A DNA stretch of 14,321 bases, taken from contig CABIYO010000058.1 of assembly GCA_902362975.1 (NCBI GenBank), forward strand, positions 1 to 14,321, written 5' to 3'. Positions 6,630 through 11,615 of this stretch are shown here, one piece after another (the stretch's first letter is position 1; every line of letters begins with the position of its first letter). Origin of the DNA: Caryophanales bacterium (GTDB lineage Bacteria; Bacillota; Bacilli; Exiguobacteriales; Exiguobacteriaceae). A model generated the notes under the pieces. That model did not search any database. It saw only the letters and a list, made by a program, of their open reading frames with translations, and was not told where the DNA came from. The translations under genes and the position numbers were made by a program.

Positions 6630-6670
6630 AAAAAGCGAAAAAGAAAATAGGCAGCGCCAGCCACCTATTT
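6630..6670 (-). terminator. Terminator of the small split membrane-protein gene
   Basis: On the minus strand AAATAGG (6670-6664) and CCTATTT (6651-6645) form a 7-bp stem, followed by a T-rich tail (TCTTTTTCGCTTTTT). It begins 3 bases after the stop codon of the ORF at 6673-6798. Confidence 0.7.
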
Positions 6671-6672
6671 CA

Positions 6673-6798
6673 TCACATAGCTTGTTTCTTATTTTTCGCA
6701 TAGTTCGTTATGAACATGATTCCAATGACAGATAGCGTCATCATTGCCAGACTGTTCACAATCGTTTTGAGCGTGTGCAGTCCTTCAAGGTTATTCAT
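6673..6798 (-). pseudogene. 3' part of a small membrane-protein gene, cut off by an inserted element
   Basis: From ATG at 6798 to TGA at 6673-6675 the frame gives 41 residues. A hydrophobic helix (SLAMMTLSVIGIMFITNYA) is followed by a basic end, KNKKQAM. The ATG is immediately adjacent to the inserted element, and no ribosome binding site precedes it; the frame is closed by TAA shortly upstream, inside the element. If bases 6799-7215 are removed, this frame joins in phase to the open frame at 7216-7254, giving a predicted 54-residue, two-helix protein with an upstream promoter and a downstream terminator. The internal ATG may allow some expression of the fragment. The family is unknown. Confidence 0.5.
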
Positions 6799-7215
6799 TA
6801 CAAGATTTTACGAACGGGAAAGCCCATATCGGACATAGCCCGCCTTTAGGCATGGGATGAGAGTGAGTTCGGATGGGAAAACATCCGACGTTCGGGTATA
6901 CTTATCCCATAGACAAGAACAAGTCTTTAAAACGCTTGTGTCCATCGTCCCTTGAAAATCGTATACGGTTCGGTCATGAAAACATATGACCGGTAAAACG
7001 ATGCCTGTCGTCACGCAAAAGACGCTAAAACATCAGATGGACACACCTGTAACGACCTGTGGTGGATGGCAACAGTCCACCAGCCTGAGAATCTATATGA
7101 TCTGTCTCAGGAGGGGTGATGGCACACCCTCATCTGGAGGTTTGAGCAAAACAGAAATGGACTGCGCTCGCACAAGCACTTCAGAATCCCACGGTTTTAA
7201 TCGTGGGAGTGTCAA
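6799..7215 (+). mobile_element. Non-autonomous IS200/IS605-like element carrying a structured RNA
   Basis: The 417-bp segment has no credible transposase frame. Its left part forms a hairpin with CCCAT...ATGGG and an inner GCC-TTTA-GGC (about 6823-6854). Its right end has TCCCACG (7187-7193) paired with CGTGGGA (7202-7208), then GTGTCAA, a right-end hairpin like those I know behind tnpB genes in Bacillota. The left flank is TTCAT (6794-6798), a plausible IS200/IS605 target, and there is no target duplication, as expected for this family. The limits are chosen because cutting here restores the small gene in frame. It could be a deletion derivative of a tnpB or iscB element mobilised in trans by a Y1 transposase. 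Confidence 0.6.
6811..7208 (+). ncRNA. Large multi-branched structured RNA, omega-RNA/HEARO-like
   Basis: Many nested perfect stems can be drawn: CGAACG (6811-6816) with CGTTCG (about 6889-6895); CGGATG-GGAAAA-CATCCG (about 6870-6888); CATCGT with ACGATG, enclosing CGGTCAT...ATGACCG (about 6940-7003); and a junction closed by CAGATG (about 7033) and CATCTG (about 7131). That junction contains a GGTGGA/TCCACC arm capped by a GCAA tetraloop, a CCTGAGA/TCTCAGG arm and a GGGTG/CACCC arm. The loops are A-rich and GNRA-like only when read on the plus strand, which argues for a plus-strand transcript. RNAs of this size inside IS200/IS605-like elements are known as TnpB or IscB guide (omega) RNAs, the latter first described as HEARO RNAs. 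No nuclease gene is present, so a guide role would need one in trans. The assignment is structural inference. Confidence 0.5.
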
Positions 7216-7254
7216 CATCACTGCCATAAGTAATGCGAGGATACTCAAGTTCAC
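7216..7254 (-). pseudogene. 5' part of the split small membrane-protein gene
   Basis: Starting from GTG at 7254, 13 codons (ending LLMAVM) reach the element boundary and encode a short hydrophobic stretch. AAGAGGA lies about 11 bases upstream, a slightly long spacing for a ribosome binding site. Joined to the ORF at 6673-6798 after removing the element, the frame continues without a stop. As it stands, this frame runs into the element and ends at a TAG about 37 codons later. Confidence 0.42.
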
Positions 7255-7301
7255 GATGTTACGGTTCCTCTTCTCACCACCAGAAATTCAATCTATAGTT
7301 C

Positions 7302-7310
7302 ATTGTACCA
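7302..7310 (-). promoter_or_regulatory. Extended -10 promoter of the split small gene
   Basis: TGG followed by TACAAT (7310-7302 on the minus strand) matches an extended -10 box (TGn-TATAAT). No good -35 is seen at 17 bases. It lies about 50 bases upstream of the GTG at 7254, right for the disrupted gene. Confidence 0.4.
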
Positions 7311-7380
7311 CTCTCAATTTGTTAACAGTAATTTTTTTCCATCGAGATTCAAGCCAACCTAACTCGCTCTCACTCTTCAT

Positions 7381-7413
7381 AAAAAAAAACGATCTCATGC
7401 GAGATCGTTTTTT
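7381..7413. terminator. Bidirectional terminator overlapping the yitT stop codon
   Basis: ACGATCTC (7389-7396) and GAGATCGT (7401-7408) form an 8-bp stem with a 4-base loop, flanked by nine As on the left and a T run on the right. It therefore reads as a terminator on both strands. For the YitT gene the stem begins inside its last codons (Asn-Asp-Leu) and the TGA stop (7395-7397) sits in the hairpin. It would also end any plus-strand transcript coming from the inserted element. Confidence 0.88.
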
Positions 7414-8027
7414 GGTGTCCAATTTGGTGCGACGGGTGTCGCTTTCGGTTCGTCGACGACGAGCATCTTTGTGACGACCCTTCCGGCAATCGATACTGCG
7501 ATGAGCGTATACAATGCGTTCGATAATGGTAAATAGATGAGTGAAATCCCAAGGACGATCACATCAAAAATAATCAGAATCGTACCGACCGACACACCTG
7601 TCCATTTCGATAAGCCAAGAGCGAATAAGTCATCGCCTCCGGTAGCCCCGCCTGACTTCAAGACAAGACCGAGACCATATCCGGTCACAATCCCACTCGC
7701 GATGGCCGCAAACAATGTTGCCGGCCATACTTGAATATCAAACGTGAGCAAGTCGAGACGGTCCCACATCGCATAACTAAGCGACAAAGATGAAGCGGCT
7801 AGTACCGCTTGCCCGACAAAACGCCACCCTTTCCACCACAAAGCGACGATAAAAAATGGGATGTCGAGCACGATCATCGAAATCGCCGGGTCGATATCAA
7901 ATAAATAACGACCGAGTAGCGATAATCCGACGAACCCACCTTCCGCCAAACCAAACTGTTCATTCAAATAATAATAACCGAACGCCATGATCAGCGTTCC
8001 GAGCACTATGGTAGCAACTCGTTTCAT
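7395..8027 (-). CDS. YitT-family membrane protein (short form)
   Basis: This 210-residue protein has about five or six membrane helices. It shows YitT-family landmarks: an N-terminal helix ending in GYYYLNEQFGLAEGGFVGLSLL, where the LAEGGxxG turn is typical, and the glycine-rich SGGATGGDDLFALGLSKWTGVSVG segment before the next helix, each split here only for description. It lacks the C-terminal DUF2179 domain of full YitT proteins (about 280 residues), and its tail after the last helix is short and polar. Substrates of YitT proteins are not established. The ATG at 8027 has GGGGAGG about 9 bases upstream. That site lies in the 3' arm of a 9-bp hairpin, so translation may be controlled. The gene closes with the bidirectional terminator. 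Confidence 0.8.
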   Translation of the reverse strand: MKRVATIVLGTLIMAFGYYYLNEQFGLAEGGFVGLSLLGRYLFDIDPAISMIVLDIPFFIVALWWKGWRFVGQAVLAASSLSLSYAMWDRLDLLTFDIQVWPATLFAAIASGIVTGYGLGLVLKSGGATGGDDLFALGLSKWTGVSVGTILIIFDVIVLGISLIYLPLSNALYTLIAVSIAGRVVTKMLVVDEPKATPVAPNWTPKNDLA

Positions 8028-8036
8028 TCCGATTGT

Positions 8037-8059
8037 CCTCCCCGTTCTTGACGGAGAGG
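8037..8059 (-). promoter_or_regulatory. Hairpin sequestering the yitT ribosome binding site
   Basis: In the minus-strand RNA CCTCTCCGT (8059-8051) pairs with ACGGGGAGG (8045-8037), 9 bp with one G-U pair around a 5-base loop. The GGGGAGG binding site of yitT lies in the 3' arm. A nearby CTC-rich palindrome, GAGGATCCTC (8059-8068), could compete for pairing. This would fit a translation switch, but the ligand or trigger is unknown. Confidence 0.42.
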
Positions 8060-8113
8060 AGGATCCTCAGTCGTAGCTGCGGTTCCATCTGTTCCATCTC
8101 CGTTCTTCCGTTT

Positions 8114-8146
8114 GTTGATTGATACACGTGTAAGCGATCAGTCAAC
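8114..8146. repeat. Imperfect inverted repeat in the yitT leader
   Basis: GTTGATTGAT (8114-8123) and ATCAGTCAAC (8137-8146) pair over 10 positions with one non-Watson-Crick pair. The 13-base spacer contains the palindrome ACACGTGT. It starts immediately after the stop codon of a possible 15-codon leader ORF and lies about 90 bases upstream of the yitT start. It may be an operator or part of an attenuator. Confidence 0.42.
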
Positions 8147-8147
8147 G

Positions 8148-8195
8148 CTAGAAGTCCGGAAGTTGGAACAGAGGCCATGTCCTCTCGGTATCCAT
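8148..8195 (-). CDS. Possible 15-codon leader peptide upstream of yitT
   Basis: ATG at 8195, preceded by AAGGAAGG with a 5-base spacing, opens 15 codons (MDTERTWPLFQLPDF) before TAG at 8148-8150. The good binding site, the inverted repeat right after the stop and the hairpin over the yitT binding site together resemble a translational attenuator. The peptide has no run of one amino acid that would name an effector. The ORF may be chance. A TTG-started frame through the same region runs into yitT out of phase and was not preferred. Confidence 0.28.
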   Translation of the reverse strand: MDTERTWPLFQLPDF

Positions 8196-8275
8196 AAAGA
8201 CCTTCCTTTCTCAAATTGCGCGTAATCTTGTACGTAGTTTACCACACATTTTGATTCAGTTCATGAATTTTACCT

Positions 8276-10399
8276 TTAGTGCATGTTACGTTTCGGTAAA
8301 TCTTTCTTTCCGAACCACCACCAGTTCCAATCTCCGAACAGTTTCATGAGAGACGGAACGAGCAGAATCCGGATGATGGTCGCATCAATGAAGATAGCGA
8401 GCGCAATCCCCACGCCGAGCTGTTTGATCGGGCTCACGCCCGTGAAGGCGAATGCACCCGTCACGACGATCATAATGATGGCGGCTGAAGTGATGATTTT
8501 ACTCGTCTTCGCAAGCCCCATCTCCGTCGCATAGTCATTGTCGCCCGTCTCGCGGTAATATTCCTCGATTCGTGAAACGAGAAACACCTCATAGTCCATC
8601 GACAATCCAAAGACGAGTGAGAAGATGAACACCGGTGTCAAAATACTGATCGTTTCTGCATCATACACATACCCTGATTCAAAAATGATGACGAGTAAGC
8701 CGAACGTCGCTCCAAGACCGAGCACGTTCATGAGAATCGCCTTGATTGGAATCAAGATGGAGCGGAATGCCCACATGAGAATGAAGAAGGTTGCCAAAAT
8801 GACGGTGATCACCGCATAGGGAATGCTGTCATAAATCTCTTCATAAATCTCTTCATTGAAGGCTGCCGGTCCACCGACTTCAAACCCTTTGTCTCGCCAA
8901 TCCCGTACGAATGCTTGCGCTTCTTTATCGCTCGGAGGTACGTCGAAGCTGACATTCACGAGCGCCAAATCTGTTTTCCCATCAAGGGTCACAAGTCGCT
9001 CAAGCGGGGCGAGTTGTTCGGGCGCCGCTTCGGCGAGTTGCGTAAACGTCTCAGGCGTCAATCCGGATGTCGTTAAGAAAGTCGAGACATTATCGACAAT
9101 ATCGACCTCGTTTAACTCATCTGTGAGACTCGTCAATTCCTCTAAAATCATCGGATCGGTCAAATCGTTCGCTTCAAACAGAAGGACCGCATCGGTCGAA
9201 TTATCCCCAAACACATCGTCCCATCGTTCGAGTGCCGCTCGTGATTCATAGGAAGTCGGGAGCGCATCGGCGTCCGGAATGTTCAACTCTAGGTCGCGCA
9301 CGAACCAAAGACTCGGGAGCAGGATCAACAAAGCAATGAGCGTCATCGTCACCGGACGTCTCATCACGAAGCGAGCAAGCTTTTGCCAGCGCTTTTCAGA
9401 TTTCGTCTCATCTGTCTTGATGATTCGTCCTTTATTTAAGGCGTCACCGACTAAGTAAAGCGACGATGGCAACAGAGTCAGTGCAGATAACACGGCTCCC
9501 GCGACGGCAATGAGCGCACCGAGCGCGACCGCTTGGAAGACATCGACCTGAATAAAGAGTAGACCCGCCAATCCGACAAAGACACATAGACCTGAAAAGA
9601 GAATCGAGCGTCCTGCCGTCGCCACCGTCCGGACAATCGCCTCTTCTCTCGATTGCCCGCGCGTCAACTCTTCACGGTAACGGTTGACGAGTAGCAATGA
9701 AAAATCAATCCCGAGCGCAATGGCGATCATCGCCACGGCGTTCAAGACGAATATGGATAATTCCATGTTTTGCGCAAAAAAGAATAAAGACCCTGCCGCT
9801 ACGATGAACGTGATGAGTCCGACGAGTAACGGCATGAGCGCGGCGAGCGGTGTGCCGAAAACAAGCAACAACACGGCAAGCGCGACTGGAATCCCGATTA
9901 ACTCCGCTCGAATCAGGTCATTCTTCGAAGCTTCGTTCAAGTCGTCCGCAAAGACCGGTTCTCCCGTCAAGCGGACTTCGGTATCTGTATCCACGATGAG
10001 CGCGTCCCGCACGGCATCGATTGAGGATTCCGCCGCATCATAATCTTCGAATTCTAGCACGAAATAGGATACGTCCCCTGAACGAGCGTCCGGATTCTCC
10101 GCCGGGGTAATCACGCCGTCAATTGAAGGAATCGCATCAAATCGGTCTTGTTGTTCGTCCATGACCGCCTCCAGATTTCCTCCTTCAAATAAGACAATCA
10201 TCGAAGCACCTGCTCGATCAAATCGTTCATTTAACGTATCCTCTACCTGTTGGAAACGTCCGTCTTGAATGGCAAACCCGTTTCCTCTCAACTCGCCCGG
10301 GAGCTGTAGCCCAAAATAGACTGAACTCGCGAGTAAAATCGCCCATATGAGTAATACGCCATACCGAAAGCGAACCAACTGCCTACCTAACCATTCCAT
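8276..10399 (-). CDS. MMPL/RND-like transporter (YdfJ-like)
   Basis: A 707-residue membrane protein with the doubled layout of MMPL exporters. Helix 1 lies at about 13-33, an extracytoplasmic domain at about 34-165 and helices 2-6 at about 165-320. Helix 7 lies at about 350-367, a second extracytoplasmic domain at about 368-525 and helices 8-12 at about 525-690. Each half carries a conserved proton-relay segment: GIDFSLLLVNRYREE with D232 and GLSMDYEVFLVSRIEE with D602, which has the typical MDYE of the family. The length matches B. subtilis YdfJ-type proteins. Members export lipids, surface compounds or drugs using the proton gradient; the cargo here is unknown. The ATG at 10399 follows GGGAGGAG, while the upstream in-frame ATG has no such site. 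The gene is monocistronic, behind a terminator, with no two-component genes next to it. No terminator of its own is visible directly after the stop. Confidence 0.92.
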   Translation of the reverse strand: MEWLGRQLVRFRYGVLLIWAILLASSVYFGLQLPGELRGNGFAIQDGRFQQVEDTLNERFDRAGASMIVLFEGGNLEAVMDEQQDRFDAIPSIDGVITPAENPDARSGDVSYFVLEFEDYDAAESSIDAVRDALIVDTDTEVRLTGEPVFADDLNEASKNDLIRAELIGIPVALAVLLLVFGTPLAALMPLLVGLITFIVAAGSLFFFAQNMELSIFVLNAVAMIAIALGIDFSLLLVNRYREELTRGQSREEAIVRTVATAGRSILFSGLCVFVGLAGLLFIQVDVFQAVALGALIAVAGAVLSALTLLPSSLYLVGDALNKGRIIKTDETKSEKRWQKLARFVMRRPVTMTLIALLILLPSLWFVRDLELNIPDADALPTSYESRAALERWDDVFGDNSTDAVLLFEANDLTDPMILEELTSLTDELNEVDIVDNVSTFLTTSGLTPETFTQLAEAAPEQLAPLERLVTLDGKTDLALVNVSFDVPPSDKEAQAFVRDWRDKGFEVGGPAAFNEEIYEEIYDSIPYAVITVILATFFILMWAFRSILIPIKAILMNVLGLGATFGLLVIIFESGYVYDAETISILTPVFIFSLVFGLSMDYEVFLVSRIEEYYRETGDNDYATEMGLAKTSKIITSAAIIMIVVTGAFAFTGVSPIKQLGVGIALAIFIDATIIRILLVPSLMKLFGDWNWWWFGKKDLPKRNMH

Positions 10400-10465
10400 T
10401 GATGTCACTCCTCCCTGTCTATCCATCTACTTCCCTTTTCTCGATTCATTCATCACCACTTCACC

Positions 10466-10496
10466 AAAAATTCCTGAACCTAGTTTCGGTTCAGGA
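10466..10496 (-). terminator. Terminator overlapping the stop codon of the 266-aa gene
   Basis: On the minus strand TCCTGAACC (10496-10488) and GGTTCAGGA (10480-10472) form a perfect 9-bp stem around a 7-base loop, followed by ATTTTT. The stem contains the last sense codon (TCC) and the TGA stop (10493-10491). It separates this gene from the MMPL gene. Confidence 0.88.
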
Positions 10497-11291
10497 CTCT
10501 TGTCGTTCAAAGACTTGAAGCCAGCTATGACAAAATCGAGGTGGTGCGGACAAGACGACGAGTCGATCCCCTCGTTCATCTAACAGCATTACCTTCAATA
10601 ATCGGTCGTCTGCACACACGCTTGAGCAAAATAATTCTTCCTCTCGATGAAACAGTTGGAACGACTCTGTCGATGTGATCGCCGTCGTTTCTCCCACTTG
10701 ATCGAGAATGACCGTGTCGCGGTTTCCTTCGTATGGAATACACCAGGTTTCTTTCGTCTTCACATTTTCAACTAAAAAATGATGAGTTCGTTCATCGAAC
10801 AATGTCACACACGTTTCAGGGGTGAATCGTTCAAAATCATACGTCCCTTGGTACGCTAGCTCGATGATGTTCCCAAAGACAGGGACTTCTTCATAGCGGC
10901 TATATCGAAACGTATGATCATGGAGGTTCAAGGCTACGACATCCGATTCGGCTGAATATAAGAAGATGTCATCGCCTTGCCAATAGTGCAAATTGCTAAA
11001 CCAGTCTCCGTTGAATCGTTGAGGAATCGCATGCGTCTCCATCTGTCCTCGTTGTAAATCAATGACTCCGTAAAGTCCTTTTTCCTGGAACCATGCCACG
11101 GCATGTCTAGCATTCGGCTCCACATATAGGGCGCACGGTGTCCATTTCCAGTCGATCTCCCAGCGAATTTGAGACGCCTCGTCAAAGAACAAAAATCCGG
11201 TTTGCGCCAAGTACAACATCCAACCTTCACCGACACGTTCTAGCCATTCAATCGTTTGATGAAATTGAAAGTCTGCTGTTTGTTTGTACAT
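10491..11291 (-). CDS. Unrecognised 266-residue soluble protein
   Basis: The frame starts with ATG at 11291 behind AGGAAGTG and ends inside its terminator hairpin. I do not recognise a family. The sequence is rich in Trp, Tyr, Phe and acidic residues and in short alternating hydrophobic stretches separated by turns: WMLYLAQTGFLFFDE, HAVAWFQEKGLYGVIDL, DIFLYSAESDVVALNL, RLVVLSAPP. Spaced every 40-50 residues, these suggest an all-beta, WD40- or propeller-like fold. It has no signal peptide, membrane helix or metal motif, and its cysteines are scattered. It is likely cytoplasmic. The gene is divergent from yycC and not in an operon with the MMPL gene. Confidence 0.75.
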   Translation of the reverse strand: MYKQTADFQFHQTIEWLERVGEGWMLYLAQTGFLFFDEASQIRWEIDWKWTPCALYVEPNARHAVAWFQEKGLYGVIDLQRGQMETHAIPQRFNGDWFSNLHYWQGDDIFLYSAESDVVALNLHDHTFRYSRYEEVPVFGNIIELAYQGTYDFERFTPETCVTLFDERTHHFLVENVKTKETWCIPYEGNRDTVILDQVGETTAITSTESFQLFHREEELFCSSVCADDRLLKVMLLDERGDRLVVLSAPPRFCHSWLQVFERQES

Positions 11292-11341
11292 TTGATCACT
11301 TCCTAGCTTCAGCTTAGCAACGACCGAAGCGAAATTCGATT

Positions 11342-11359
11342 TTGAATGTGTTCATTCAA
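11342..11359. repeat. 18-bp palindrome between the 266-aa gene and yycC
   Basis: TTGAATG (11342-11348) and CATTCAA (11353-11359) are a perfect 7-bp inverted repeat with a 4-base spacer. It overlaps the weak -35 region of yycC and lies about 50 bases upstream of the divergent gene. Size and symmetry fit a dimeric repressor's operator. Confidence 0.45.
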
Positions 11360-11384
11360 CATATTTTCGATTTTCTTGTATACT
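11355..11384 (+). promoter_or_regulatory. Probable promoter of yycC
   Basis: -10 TATACT (11379-11384) lies 18 bases after a poor -35, TTCAAC (11355-11360). The expected start near 11391 gives a leader of about 30 bases with AAAGGAG before the ATG. The weak -35 overlaps a palindrome, so an activator or repressor may act here. Confidence 0.45.
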
Positions 11385-11421
11385 GACGGTAAAGACATGT
11401 CGTTCAGAAAGGAGACCTTCC

Positions 11422-11601
11422 ATGCGTCCACTACAACTATCACCAGAGACCGCAGTTGAACTCGCAAAAAAATTAAACGTCCCCCTCGAGGAACTGATGC
11501 ATATGCCAAAACACATCCTCGTTCAAAAAATGATGCACCTCGAGGCATCACAAACAGAGGAAGACACACCAAAGGAAGACACACCAAAGGAGACGGATTA
11601 A
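11422..11601 (+). CDS. yycC: YycC-family small protein, 59 residues
   Basis: ATG at 11422, with AAAGGAG about 9 bases upstream, opens 59 codons. The N-terminal 40 residues (MRPLQLSPETAVELAKKL, then VPLEELMHMPKHILVQKM) have the look of the short helical YycC family of Bacillales, whose function is not known. The C-terminal 18 residues are acidic and low in complexity, with EDTPK repeated in tandem from an exact 15-bp duplication. The product should be cytoplasmic. The last codons and the stop lie in the terminator hairpin. The gene is convergent with the pullulanase gene, 14 bases away. Confidence 0.75.
   Translation: MRPLQLSPETAVELAKKLNVPLEELMHMPKHILVQKMMHLEASQTEEDTPKEDTPKETD
11560..11589 (+). 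repeat. Exact 15-bp tandem duplication in yycC
   Basis: GAAGACACACCAAAG occurs twice in a row (11560-11574 and 11575-11589), encoding EDTPK-EDTPK in frame. The perfect identity suggests a recent slippage event in the disordered tail; the copy number may vary between strains. Confidence 0.9.
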
Positions 11602-11613
11602 CGTCTCCTTTTT
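11586..11613 (+). terminator. Terminator overlapping the yycC stop codon
   Basis: GGAGACG (11589-11595) and CGTCTCC (11602-11608) form a 7-bp stem, extended by A-T pairs with the flanking AAA, followed by five Ts. The TAA stop (11599-11601) lies in the 6-base loop. On the minus strand only three Ts follow, so it would be a weak terminator for the convergent pullulanase gene, for which I see no other. Confidence 0.85.
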
Positions 11614-11615
11614 GA

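Noticed and set aside
6986..7474. A 162-codon plus-strand frame across the structured element and beyond
   Set aside because: It crosses the stems, the right end and the bidirectional terminator and has no ribosome binding site. Parts resemble the translated tail of tnpB-type ends, but no transposase domain is present, so it is treated as non-coding.
8050..8100. TGGAACCGCAGC in the yitT leader, like the T-box sequence (TGGnACCGCG)
   Set aside because: There is no Stem I, specifier loop or AGTA/GNUG features, and no terminator/antiterminator pair with a T run. YitT is not a known T-box gene.
7960..8214. An 84-codon minus-strand frame from a TTG, overlapping the yitT start
   Set aside because: It runs out of phase into yitT, begins with TTG without a fitting binding site, and the same stretch is better explained as a leader region. 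I kept only the 15-codon ATG frame, at low confidence.
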